A stretch of 64,000 nucleotides of DNA from Blattabacterium sp. DPU. Its GTDB lineage: Bacteria; Bacteroidota; Bacteroidia; Flavobacteriales; Blattabacteriaceae. The stretch lies in contig NZ_CP049785.1 of assembly GCF_011290385.1 (NCBI RefSeq), forward strand, positions 1 through 64,000, given 5' to 3'. Below the pieces are notes generated by a model that made no database searches, was not told the DNA's origin, and saw nothing but the letters and a program-made list of their open reading frames with translations. Shown here piece after piece: positions 28,003-36,654 of the stretch (position 1 is the first letter of the stretch; every line of letters starts with the position of its first letter). The translations under genes and the position numbers were made by a program.

Positions 28003-29091
28003 TTTTTTTTTTTCTTCTATGAAAGAAGAATTTTTATGACTATCAAATAAATATGCCAATTGTATTATATAAATTTCAATTATTAATCGATAATTTCGAT
28101 GAAATTTTTCATATTCTTTTTTTAATCGAAGACAAATTCCCAAAGCATTTATTAAAAATAAATAAGATATTTTTTTTGATTGTGCAATGTAAGAGTATAT
28201 TATTTCTTTTTTAAATTTTAAAATAGGAATTGTTTCATAATTTTTATATAAAAATAAATTTCTGAAATGCTTGATTAAGCCTATAATAAAATCACAATGA
28301 TAAATTTTTTCTCGAAAAATTTGATCCAATAAAATAAATATATTATATATTTTTTTATCTAAAAGATAATCTACCATTTTAAAATAGTACTTAATATCAA
28401 CTATTCCTAATTTTTGAATTATAAATTCTTTAGATATCTTTTTTTCACTATATAAAATTAATTTATCAAATAAAGAAATAGCTTTGCTCATAGATCCTTT
28501 TACATGTTTTGATAAAACCAGCAATGCTTCATTTTCTACCTCTATATTTTCTTTTTCAGCGATCATTTTTAAATGTACAAAAATTTCTTTTGTAGAAATA
28601 CTTTTGAATTCATAAACTTGACAATGTAATAGAAGCCATTTAGGAATTTTTTTTTCTTCTGTCCCACAAAAAATAAATAATATATGCGGATGTTTCTCTT
28701 CTATAAACTTTGTAAATACATGTAAAAAATATTGAGAAAACATATGTACATTATTAATAATAAATATATTATATTTTCCCATTTTTGGAAAAAAACGAGA
28801 TTGATTTATAACTTCATAAATATGTTCTAATGAAATATTAAAAAGTCCATTAATTTCAAATCTATTTGAAGAAAAATCTTTAAATTCTGATGAATAATTT
28901 AATTCATTTGCTAAAATCCTAGCACATGTATTTTTTCCAACTCCTTCTGGACCAAAAAAAAATAAAATTTGAGATAAACGATTTTCTTGTATTGCTTTTT
29001 TTAAAATTATAATTATATCTTCTTGTCCTATTATTTCATTCCATTTTAAGGGTTTATATTTTTCAGATAAGACATAAAAAACTTTTTTCAT
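28000..29091 (-). CDS. dnaX: DNA polymerase III gamma/tau subunit, degenerate ATPase motifs
   Basis: Clamp-loader subunit that loads the sliding clamp. The zero frame gives 363 aa: the DnaX start YVLSEKYKPLKWNEIIGQED, Walker A GPEGVGKNTCARILA, then lid and collar domains. It stops at TAA 28000-28002, directly after 11 A (28003-28013). Several active-site elements are lost. The Walker B box reads IINNVHM instead of IIDEVHM, the four zinc cysteines are absent, and the SRC motif with the arginine finger is LHC. HolB (delta prime) was considered, but the KY.P..W.EIIGQ start and TCARILA identify DnaX. Between sucC (9 bp) and clpC. Confidence 0.87.
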   Translation of the reverse strand: MKKVFYVLSEKYKPLKWNEIIGQEDIIIILKKAIQENRLSQILFFFGPEGVGKNTCARILANELNYSSEFKDFSSNRFEINGLFNISLEHIYEVINQSRFFPKMGKYNIFIINNVHMFSQYFLHVFTKFIEEKHPHILFIFCGTEEKKIPKWLLLHCQVYEFKSISTKEIFVHLKMIAEKENIEVENEALLVLSKHVKGSMSKAISLFDKLILYSEKKISKEFIIQKLGIVDIKYYFKMVDYLLDKKIYNIFILLDQIFREKIYHCDFIIGLIKHFRNLFLYKNYETIPILKFKKEIIYSYIAQSKKISYLFLINALGICLRLKKEYEKFHRNYRLIIEIYIIQLAYLFDSHKNSSFIEEKKK

Positions 29092-29100
29092 AAAAAAATT

Positions 29101-30303
29101 TTATTTCGAATGCAAAATTTTTTGAATTTTATCAGCTGCTTCTTTTAAAGAATCAGTAGAATAAATAGGTAATAAACTTTTTTCAATTAATTCTTTTGCT
29201 TTTTTTTCATTTGTTCCTTGTAAACGAACGATCACAGGAATTTCAATATCTTTATGAATTTTAGAATAAGAATTTATAATACCTTCTGCAACTGTGTCAC
29301 AACGTACAATTCCTCCAAATATATTTATTAATATTGTTTCAACAGATTTATCTTTTAATATTAAATAAAAAGCTTTTTCTACACGTTCTATATCAGCAGA
29401 ACCTCCTATATCTAGAAAATTAGCAGGAACTCCTCCACAAGATTGAATCATATCCATAGTAGCCATAGCTAATCCCGCTCCATTCACCATACATCCTACA
29501 TTTCCTTTCAATTTTAAAAAATTTAATTTAGCTTCAATAGCTTTTTTTTCTATTCTATCAATATCATCTCTTTCATGTATAAAATCATATTTTTTATGTC
29601 TAAATAAAGCATTATTATCCAAAATAATTTTTACATCTACTGGTATAAATTTTAGATCAAACGTTTTTATCAAAGGATTAATTTCCAATAATAAAATATC
29701 AAAAGTTATATAAGCTTTATAAAGAGAAAATAAAAAAATACTAAAATTACTTAAAGACTCATGATTGTCAATTCCTAAATTGAATCCAATTTTTCTTGTT
29801 TGAAATAATTGAAGGCCCAACATAGGATCTATTATTTCTGTATATATTTTATTTGGATTTTTTTTTGAAAGATCTTCTATATTTATTCCTCCTTCTCTAG
29901 AATAGAGAATCATATTTTTTTCTATATCACGATTTAATAATATGGATAAATAATATTCTGTTGGAGTACTATATTCAGAAAAATACACATCTTCAGATAT
30001 CAAAATTTTTCGAACTAATTTTCCTTTTTTGGAAGTTTGTGGTGTTATTAAAAATCTACCTAAAATATTTTTTGATTTTTCATAAACTTCATCCAAATTT
30101 TTTGCAATTTGAATACCACCAGCTTTTCCTCTTCCTCCAGCATGTATCTGAGCTTTAATAACTAAAGAATTTTTTTTAGTTTTTTTTAAAATAATTTGGG
30201 CTGCTTTGACTGCTTCTTCAGGAGAAGAAACAAGTATTCCTTCAGGAACTTGAATTGAAAAAGAATTTAATATTTCTCTACCTTGGTATTCATGTAAATT
30301 CAT
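29101..30303 (-). CDS. sucC: Succinyl-CoA ligase (ADP/GDP-forming) subunit beta
   Basis: TCA-cycle enzyme subunit, 400 aa. It has the ATP-grasp start MNLHEYQGREIL, the nucleotide-site segment KAQIHAGGRGKAGGIQIAKN, LLEINPL, and the C-terminal ligase region with GGIVRCDTVAEGII plus VRLQGTNEKKAKELI. Normal length. It heads the sucC-dnaX-clpC-nth cluster on this strand. The alpha subunit gene sucD is not in the window, an unusual separation from the E. coli view but common in Bacteroidota. Confidence 0.97.
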   Translation of the reverse strand: MNLHEYQGREILNSFSIQVPEGILVSSPEEAVKAAQIILKKTKKNSLVIKAQIHAGGRGKAGGIQIAKNLDEVYEKSKNILGRFLITPQTSKKGKLVRKILISEDVYFSEYSTPTEYYLSILLNRDIEKNMILYSREGGINIEDLSKKNPNKIYTEIIDPMLGLQLFQTRKIGFNLGIDNHESLSNFSIFLFSLYKAYITFDILLLEINPLIKTFDLKFIPVDVKIILDNNALFRHKKYDFIHERDDIDRIEKKAIEAKLNFLKLKGNVGCMVNGAGLAMATMDMIQSCGGVPANFLDIGGSADIERVEKAFYLILKDKSVETILINIFGGIVRCDTVAEGIINSYSKIHKDIEIPVIVRLQGTNEKKAKELIEKSLLPIYSTDSLKEAADKIQKILHSK

Positions 30304-30360
30304 TAAAAATAATTTTATAAATTAAATAGAAAAAAAGAAGAATTTTAAATTTACGAAAAA

Positions 30361-31038
30361 ATGATTCAGGCTAAAAATATTTACAAATTTTTTGGAAAAG
30401 AAAAAATTTTAAAAGGAGTAAATATTATGGTTAAAAAAGGAAGTATGGTGTGTCTTTTAGGGGAATCCGGAGCAGGAAAAAGTACTTTACTACATATATT
30501 AGGAACTTTAGAAAAACCTACAATAAATAGAAAAATAAAAACTACTATAAAAATCAATAAAAAAGAAATATTATTTCTTACGGATAAAGAACTTTCGATA
30601 TTAAGGAATGAAGAAATAGGTTTTATATTTCAAACCCCTCAACTTCTTCCTGAATTCACTGTATTGGAAAATATTTGTTTACCAGGATTTATCAAATCAA
30701 AAAATGAAAAATATGTGAAAAAAAAAGCTAAATATTTATTAAAAAAATTAAATTTATATAAATATGAAAATTCTAAAATAGAAGAGTTGTCTGGTGGACA
30801 AAAACAAAAATTGTCCGTAGCAAGAGCTTTAATCAATGATCCCAAAATTATTCTTGCAGATGAGCCTTCTGGAAATTTAGATATAAAAAATGCAGAAAAA
30901 TTACATAATTTTTTTTGTTTTCTTAATTATCAATTAAAACAAACTTTTTTAATTGTTACTCATAACCTACATTTAGCAAATATGGCTGATGAAAAACTCA
31001 AAATAGAAAATGGAATAGTGTCTAAAATTGATCAATAA
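30361..31038 (+). CDS. lolD: LolD-like ABC transporter ATPase
   Basis: 225-aa single nucleotide-binding domain of the MacB/LolD/FtsE family. Walker A is GESGAGKST, the Q-loop is GFIFQTPQLLPEFTVLEN, the signature is LSGGQKQKLSVARAL, Walker B is IILADEPSGNLD, and the H-loop is IVTHNLHLA. LolD powers release of outer-membrane lipoproteins from the inner membrane with LolC/E; those are not adjacent, so the exact partner is inferred. First gene of a three-gene plus-strand unit, divergent from sucC. Confidence 0.85.
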   Translation: MIQAKNIYKFFGKEKILKGVNIMVKKGSMVCLLGESGAGKSTLLHILGTLEKPTINRKIKTTIKINKKEILFLTDKELSILRNEEIGFIFQTPQLLPEFTVLENICLPGFIKSKNEKYVKKKAKYLLKKLNLYKYENSKIEELSGGQKQKLSVARALINDPKIILADEPSGNLDIKNAEKLHNFFCFLNYQLKQTFLIVTHNLHLANMADEKLKIENGIVSKIDQ

Positions 31039-31046
31039 ATAAATTT

Positions 31047-31724
31047 ATGCTTTTAAAAAATCAACTTTCTATTAAACATATTATAAAAAAATCCGTAAGC
31101 GGAAACGAAAATACTCTTTTTCTAATGATTCACGGATACGGTAGTAATGAAAAAGATCTTTTTTATTTAGAAAAAGATATTCCAAAAAATTTTTTTATAA
31201 TTAGTATTCAAGGTTTATATTCTATTGGAATAGACAAATATTCTTGGTATGATATAGACTTTAATGATGAAAAAAAATTTATTAATATAATACAGGCCAA
31301 AAAAACTATTGAAAAAATCTCATTTTTTATACATGAAGCTATAAAAGAATATCAATTGAAAGAAAATCCGATATGGATATGTGGTTTTAGTCAAGGAGCC
31401 ATTTTAAGTTATGCAATAGCATTAAAAAATTCTGATAAAATCAAAAAAATAATCGCTTTAAGTGGATATTTAGAAAATCGTCTTTTACCCAATAAAATGA
31501 ATGATTGCACTGATTTAGAATTTTTTATATCTCATGGAAGATATGATACTATAATTCCTGTAAATTGGTCAAAAGAAGGATTAAAATTTTTAAAACAAAA
31601 AAAAATATTTTCCTTCTTTTATAAAGAATATGAATCTGGGCATACTTTAAATAATTTAAATTATCAAGACCTAATCAATTGGATTAAAAAATCATTAATA
31701 AATAAGAATTTGAATCATGAGTAA
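31047..31724 (+). CDS. Alpha/beta hydrolase (phospholipase/carboxylesterase family)
   Basis: 225-aa serine hydrolase. It has the oxyanion segment MIHGYGSNEKDL, the nucleophile elbow GFSQGAILSYAIAL, the acid in HGRYDTIIPV and the catalytic His in YESGHTLNN, so the Ser-Asp-His triad is complete. It resembles the YpfH/EstB-type cytosolic carboxylesterases. The natural substrate cannot be told from sequence. It starts 8 bp after lolD and overlaps the next gene by 8 bp, suggesting cotranscription. Confidence 0.88.
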   Translation: MLLKNQLSIKHIIKKSVSGNENTLFLMIHGYGSNEKDLFYLEKDIPKNFFIISIQGLYSIGIDKYSWYDIDFNDEKKFINIIQAKKTIEKISFFIHEAIKEYQLKENPIWICGFSQGAILSYAIALKNSDKIKKIIALSGYLENRLLPNKMNDCTDLEFFISHGRYDTIIPVNWSKEGLKFLKQKKIFSFFYKEYESGHTLNNLNYQDLINWIKKSLINKNLNHE

Positions 31725-32277
31725 ATATTCAAAAATGACATTTTTTTTATTTATTTTATCAGGATCTATTTTCTTTTTTTTTAACAAAAGTTATTTATAT
31801 GGATATATTTTACTTTTATTTAGTTTTATTCCCATTTTTTTTATTTTTAGGAATGAATTTTTATTATTAGCCTTTCTTAAAATACGAAAAAAAGATATGA
31901 AAGGATTAAAAAAATATTTAGGATATATTAAGAATCCTCAATTACAATTGACTAAAAATCAAATAGCTTATTATTATTTTTTAAATGGAATTTTATATTC
32001 AGAAAATAATATTTCAAAATCAGAAAATTATATGCAAAAAGCTTTAAATTTAGGATTAAAATTCAAACAAAATATAGCTATAGCAAAACTAAATTTGGCT
32101 ATAGCATCCTTATCAAAAGGAAATAAAAAAAGAGCTGAATTTTTATTATCAGAAGCAAAAAAAATGGATATTTCTGGGTTATTACATGATCAAATTCAAA
32201 TCATAAAAATACAAATGAAAAAAATGAATATAGGAAATATAAATAGACCTAATCCTTACATTAGAAAAAAATTTTAA
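31717..32277 (+). CDS. Membrane-anchored TPR-like protein of unknown function
   Basis: 186 aa. Two hydrophobic helices occupy about residues 5-50. A soluble part with tetratricopeptide-like helical repeats follows (QIAYYYFLNGILYSENNISK, then AENYMQKALNLGLK-type helices, then AKLNLAIASLSKGNKKRAEF). I do not recognise a named family. Similar short two-helix TPR proteins are common in Flavobacteriia, where they are annotated as hypothetical. It overlaps the preceding esterase gene by 8 bp. A scaffold role at the inner membrane is only a guess. Confidence 0.75.
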   Translation: MSKYSKMTFFLFILSGSIFFFFNKSYLYGYILLLFSFIPIFFIFRNEFLLLAFLKIRKKDMKGLKKYLGYIKNPQLQLTKNQIAYYYFLNGILYSENNISKSENYMQKALNLGLKFKQNIAIAKLNLAIASLSKGNKKRAEFLLSEAKKMDISGLLHDQIQIIKIQMKKMNIGNINRPNPYIRKKF

Positions 32278-32495
32278 AAAATTTTTATTTTTTCTTTTTT
32301 ATGAGGAATTTTAATTTTTCCAATTTTTCCAAAAATAGGTTCGATTGAATAAACATATCTTATTTCAGATTGAATAATATTAGGATAAAGATTTAAATAA
32401 TCGGAAGATATGAAAGGAGAAATGATAAGTATTTTATTATTGTTTTTCGCGACTTATTCTAAATTAGGAACGAAAAAAAGTACCTATAATGACAT
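32274..32495 (-). pseudogene. Remnant of an unidentified protein gene in the sucB downstream spacer
   Basis: The 342-bp spacer 32278-32619 has no intact gene. On the minus strand a 59-codon frame (32274-32453) encodes protein-like sequence (ILIISPFISSDYLNLYPNII ... SIEPIFGKIGKIKIPHKK) ending in TAA. Upstream the same frame continues FVPNLE but is cut by TAA at 32454-32456 and TAG at 32484-32486, with a possible original ATG at 32493-32495. The composition (Pro, Gly, Asp, Tyr, varied codons) is unlike random A+T-rich spacer, so I read it as an eroded gene end. The family is not recognised. The rest of the spacer holds the sucB terminator and otherwise nothing I can identify. Confidence 0.45.
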
Positions 32496-32593
32496 GTATT
32501 TTTGAAAAAAAATATAAATGTATAAAGTTAATAATTTTTCTTTTTTAACTATACCCCTTTATTTTTTGCTACTCACGATAAAATAATAAAAAA

Positions 32594-32613
32594 ATGAGAA
32601 AAATTTTTCTCAT
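32594..32613 (-). terminator. Rho-independent terminator after sucB
   Basis: A perfect 20-nt palindrome, ATGAGAAAAATTTTTCTCAT, lies 6 bp past the sucB stop. On the minus strand it is followed by a T-rich run (TTTTTTTATTATTTTA). It would end the sucA-sucB transcript. The A5/T5 centre is a weak stem core, but position and T run support the call. Confidence 0.65.
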
Positions 32614-32619
32614 GTATTT

Positions 32620-33846
32620 TTATAATTCTAATTTTTTAGAAATATTTTCTTCGCTTTCTCCCATTAAAAATTTTATAGGATTTTCTATAGATTCCTTAAC
32701 AGAAACTAAAAATCCTACAGATTCTTTTCCATCAATTATTCTATGATCATAAGACAAAGCTAAATACATTATAGGGCGAATTTCAATTGATCCATTAACT
32801 ACAATTGGTCTTTCTATAATTTTATGCATTCCTAATATAGCACTTTGAGGAGGATTTATAATAGGAGTAGATAACATAGATCCAAATATTCCTCCATTAG
32901 TAATAGTAAAAGTTCCTCCTGTCATTTCATCTACAGATATTGTTCCATTATGAACACGTGTAGATAATTTATTTATTTCTTGTTCTATGCCCCGAAATGA
33001 TAAATGTTCAGCATTTCTAATTACGGGAACCATTAATCCTTTAGGTCCAGATATAGCAATACTAATATCATAATATTCAAAATTAACTTTTTCTTCTCCA
33101 CTAATCATAGCATTAACATCTGGATAAAGTTGTAAAGCTCTAACACAAGACATCGTGAAAAAAGACATAAAACCCAAATTTACTCCATGTTTTTTTCTAA
33201 AAATATCTTTATATTTTTTTCTGATAAGAAAAACTTCCAGCATGTCTACTTCATTAAATGTAGTCAGAGAAGCCATTTGATTTTTAGCATAGACTAGCCT
33301 TTCTGAAAGTTTTCTTCTTAGAGAAGAAAGAGGACTTCTTGTTTCGGGTCTATACATTGTAACCGGTATATTAGAATCAAAAGAAATTTCATTTTTTTCT
33401 TTTTCTAAATAGAAAATACAATCTTTTTTTGTAATTCTGCCATGTTTTCCAGTTCCTTGAATAGATTCTATAGAAATATTTTTTTCTTGTAAAATTTTTT
33501 TTGAAGCGGGAGAAGGAATTTTAAGATCTCTAGAAAAGACTTCTTCTATATTATTTTTTTGTTTTCCTTGAACATCTATTATTTTTTCTTGATGCTTTTT
33601 TGTATTTCTTTTAGAAGTATCAATAATACATAAAACATCTCCTACTCGAACTCTTTCTCCTTTTTTCACCATTAAAGTGATTATTCCATTTTCTTCTGCA
33701 GAAATCTCTAAAGTAGCTTTATCTGAATCTATTTCTGCTATTATTTGACCTGTACTAACATAATCTCCATTTTTCACTAGCCATGTGGATACTTCTACCT
33801 CTGTAATCGATTCTCCTGGAGAAGGTACTTTGACCTGTATTATCAT
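32620..33846 (-). CDS. sucB: Dihydrolipoyl succinyltransferase, E2 of 2-oxoglutarate dehydrogenase
   Basis: E2 core enzyme, 408 aa. The lipoyl domain has the lipoylated Lys in [11 protein letters not shown] (about residue 43). The peripheral-subunit-binding domain is [20 protein letters not shown] ... [10 protein letters not shown]. The acyltransferase domain contains [25 protein letters not shown] (split here as [11 protein letters not shown] and [10 protein letters not shown]) and the catalytic SYDHRIIDG. It follows sucA after 19 bp. The E3 (lpd) gene is not in the window. A terminator hairpin follows the stop. Confidence 0.97.
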   Translation of the reverse strand: MIIQVKVPSPGESITEVEVSTWLVKNGDYVSTGQIIAEIDSDKATLEISAEENGIITLMVKKGERVRVGDVLCIIDTSKRNTKKHQEKIIDVQGKQKNNIEEVFSRDLKIPSPASKKILQEKNISIESIQGTGKHGRITKKDCIFYLEKEKNEISFDSNIPVTMYRPETRSPLSSLRRKLSERLVYAKNQMASLTTFNEVDMLEVFLIRKKYKDIFRKKHGVNLGFMSFFTMSCVRALQLYPDVNAMISGEEKVNFEYYDISIAISGPKGLMVPVIRNAEHLSFRGIEQEINKLSTRVHNGTISVDEMTGGTFTITNGGIFGSMLSTPIINPPQSAILGMHKIIERPIVVNGSIEIRPIMYLALSYDHRIIDGKESVGFLVSVKESIENPIKFLMGESEENISKKLEL

Positions 33847-33865
33847 AATAAAATATATTTAAATT

Positions 33866-36601
33866 TCAAATAAAAGCTTTTTCTAATATTTTATTTTGAA
33901 TTTTCACAAAATCAGGATAAGATCCTGTAGACGGACTAGAACTTTCATATGGAGCTATTAAATTGAATGACATAAAATTTCCTAATTTTCTTAAAATAAA
34001 ACTCCATAATCCCATGTTTTCTGGTTCTTCTTGAACCCAAAAAATTTCTTTTTTATTTTTATATTTTTTTATAAGTTCTTCTATTTTTTTGATTTGTAAT
34101 GGATAGACTTGTTCTATACGAATTAATGCCGTTTTTTCATCTTGAATAGATTCTCTTTTATTGAGTAATTCATAATATATCTTACCAGAACAAAAAATTA
34201 ATTTGGTAACTTTTTTTATATCTCTTATATAAGGATCATCCAATATTTCCTGAAATATTCCTGTAGCAAGATCTTTAATTGTAGATAAACATTTTGCACT
34301 TCTAAGTAAACTTTTAGGAGTAAATATTATAAGTGGTTTACGATATTTTAATTTCATTTGTCTTCTTATAAGATGATAAAAATTAGCTGGAGTAGTACAG
34401 TTTACTACAAATAAGTTGTTATTAGCACAAAGTTGCAAATAACGTTCAATACGAGCGGAAGAATGTTCCGGTCCTTGTCCCTCATATCCATGAGGTAATA
34501 ATAATACAATCCCATTTCTAATTTTCCATTTATTCTCTCCAGAAGAAATATATTGATCTATTATAATTTGTCCTCCGTTAACAAAATCCCCAAATTGAGC
34601 CTCCCATAAAGTTAAAACATGAGGAGAATACATTGCATATCCAAAATCAAAACCCAAAACACCATATTCTGAAAGAGGAGAATTAAATATTTGTATTTTT
34701 CCTTGTTCTATACAAATTTGATTAAGAAGAATAATTTCTTCCTCTTCTTCTGTTTTAACAATAGCATGACGCTGAGAAAATGTTCCTCTTGCTACATCTT
34801 CTCCCGATAAACGAATATGAATTCCTTCATATAAAAGTGTTCCATAAGCTAATAGTTCAGCCATACTCCAATCCACTAATTTTTTTTTAACCATTTCTAA
34901 TCTTTGTCTAAAAAGAAACTCCGTTTTTTTAAAAAATTTTTTCTTTTTTGGAAGAGAAAAAATTTGATTTGATATTTTCATGATTTTTTCTATAGGAAAC
35001 CGTGTATCTACTTTTTTAAAAATTTCTTCATTATTCAATACTATAGGAAAATCTTTCCATTCTTCTTCTAAAAAAGAATTCAATATGTTCCATTTAATAT
35101 TACTCGCTTCATGATATTTTATATTAAGAATATTAAAATATTCTTTTTCCATATTTTTGATTTCATTATCATTAATAATTTTTTCTTTTTTCAATTTTTC
35201 TTTATATAAATTGTAAGAATTAGGATGTTTGGAAATAGTTTTATATAAAGAAGGTTGAGTAAATCTAGGTTCGTCTCCTTCATTATGTCCATATTTTCTA
35301 TATCCTAATAAGTCTATAAAAATATCTTCATGATAACGCATCCTAAAATCTACAGCAAAATAAATAGCTCTAACAACAGATTCAACATCATCTGCATTAA
35401 CATGTAATACTGGAGACATCAGGGTTTTTGCTATATCAGTGCAATATATACTGGAACGACCTTCAATAGAATTTGTGGTAAATCCTATTTGATTATTAAT
35501 TACAATATGAATCGTTCCTCCAGTTTTATATCCTTTTAATTTAGACAATTGAAGAACTTCATATACAATTCCTTGACCAGATAAAGCTGCATCTCCATGA
35601 ATCAAAATAGGTATAATTTTTTCTGAATTACTATTTCGATTATAAAGAATATCTATTTTAGCACGTGTAATTCCTTCTACAATAGCATTTACAGATTCTA
35701 AGTGAGAAGGATTAGGAACTAAACTCATTTTAACATATTTACCTTTACGAGTTTTTCTAAGACTAGAAAAACCTAGATGATATTTTACATCACCAGAAAA
35801 AATTTTTTCTTTATATTCTTTTCCTTGAAATTCACTAAATATATGAGAATAATTTTTTTTAAAAAAATTAGAAAGTATATTTAAGCGCCCTCTATGTGAC
35901 ATACCAATTATAAAATCTTCAGTGAGATATTTATCAGAAGTATATTCTATCATTTCTTCTAATGCAGGTAACGTGGACTCATTTCCTTCTATAGAAAATC
36001 TTTTTTGACCTACAAATTTTGTATGAATAAAATTTTCAAAGGTAATTGCTTCATTTAGTTTTTTTAGAAAAAATTTTTTATCTTCTGTGGAAAATTGCAA
36101 TTTTTCTTTGCTAAACCATTTTTCAATCCATTGAATTTTTTCAGGATTAGAAATATATATATATTCTATTCCAATAGATCCGAAATAAATGTTTTTCAGA
36201 TGATTAATTATATTTTTTAATGTAGTTTTTCCAATTCCTATTAATTTTCCAGCTTCAAAAGTTGTATTTAGTTCTTTTTCAGATAATCCAAAATTTTTTA
36301 AATTTAAAGATGGTATATGCTTCCTCCTCTTTTGTATGGGATTTGTATTTGTGAAAAAATGACCTCTTTTTCTATAATCTTGAATTAAATTATATACTGA
36401 AAATTCTTTTTGAATGTCAGGAGATTCTGATTTTATAACATTTTTTTTAGAACCTTTATAATTTTCTTTTCCAAAATCAAATCCATGAAAAAATGCACTC
36501 CAACTTGATTCTATTGAATTAGGATTTTCTTTATACTTTTTATATAAAAATTCTATATCTTTAAAATGAATGGTATTTAGAAAAGAATATCTATCATTCA
36601 T
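33866..36601 (-). CDS. sucA: 2-oxoglutarate dehydrogenase E1 component
   Basis: Thiamine-diphosphate-dependent E1, 911 aa. The N-terminus (FLNTIHFKDIEFLYKKYKEN ... SWSAFFHGF) is the usual E2-binding start. The core has GMSHRGRLNILSNF, the ThDP/Mg motif HGDAALSGQGIVYEVLQL ... NNQIGFTT, and YGHNEGDEPRFTQP. The C-terminal part has LPHGYEGQGPEHSSARIER. Complete family length. First gene of the sucA-sucB pair, with a TAAATTTG box 17 bp before the ATG. Confidence 0.98.
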   Translation of the reverse strand: MNDRYSFLNTIHFKDIEFLYKKYKENPNSIESSWSAFFHGFDFGKENYKGSKKNVIKSESPDIQKEFSVYNLIQDYRKRGHFFTNTNPIQKRRKHIPSLNLKNFGLSEKELNTTFEAGKLIGIGKTTLKNIINHLKNIYFGSIGIEYIYISNPEKIQWIEKWFSKEKLQFSTEDKKFFLKKLNEAITFENFIHTKFVGQKRFSIEGNESTLPALEEMIEYTSDKYLTEDFIIGMSHRGRLNILSNFFKKNYSHIFSEFQGKEYKEKIFSGDVKYHLGFSSLRKTRKGKYVKMSLVPNPSHLESVNAIVEGITRAKIDILYNRNSNSEKIIPILIHGDAALSGQGIVYEVLQLSKLKGYKTGGTIHIVINNQIGFTTNSIEGRSSIYCTDIAKTLMSPVLHVNADDVESVVRAIYFAVDFRMRYHEDIFIDLLGYRKYGHNEGDEPRFTQPSLYKTISKHPNSYNLYKEKLKKEKIINDNEIKNMEKEYFNILNIKYHEASNIKWNILNSFLEEEWKDFPIVLNNEEIFKKVDTRFPIEKIMKISNQIFSLPKKKKFFKKTEFLFRQRLEMVKKKLVDWSMAELLAYGTLLYEGIHIRLSGEDVARGTFSQRHAIVKTEEEEEIILLNQICIEQGKIQIFNSPLSEYGVLGFDFGYAMYSPHVLTLWEAQFGDFVNGGQIIIDQYISSGENKWKIRNGIVLLLPHGYEGQGPEHSSARIERYLQLCANNNLFVVNCTTPANFYHLIRRQMKLKYRKPLIIFTPKSLLRSAKCLSTIKDLATGIFQEILDDPYIRDIKKVTKLIFCSGKIYYELLNKRESIQDEKTALIRIEQVYPLQIKKIEELIKKYKNKKEIFWVQEEPENMGLWSFILRKLGNFMSFNLIAPYESSSPSTGSYPDFVKIQNKILEKAFI

Positions 36602-36617
36602 ACACTATTTTTTACTT

Positions 36618-36625
36618 CAAATTTA
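36618..36625 (-). promoter_or_regulatory. Candidate -7 box for sucA-sucB
   Basis: TAAATTTG on the minus strand, 17 bp upstream of the sucA ATG in the 53-bp spacer after alaS. Exact TAnnTTTG match; no -33 TTTG at standard spacing. Confidence 0.4.
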
Positions 36626-36654
36626 AACATTTTAAATCTCTATTTAAATCTATA

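Noticed and set aside
28000-29091. Assignment of the AAA+ gene as holB (delta prime) because its ATPase residues are lost
   Set aside because: The N-terminal KYKPLKWNEIIGQ pattern, Walker A lysine and TCARILA are DnaX features, and the out-of-frame tail matches DnaX C-termini.
32430-32600. Possible tmRNA, RNase P RNA or SRP RNA in the 32278-32619 spacer
   Set aside because: No characteristic ends or conserved loops (no tmRNA 5'/3' acceptor pairing, no SRP tetraloop region); a protein-like frame explains part of it better.
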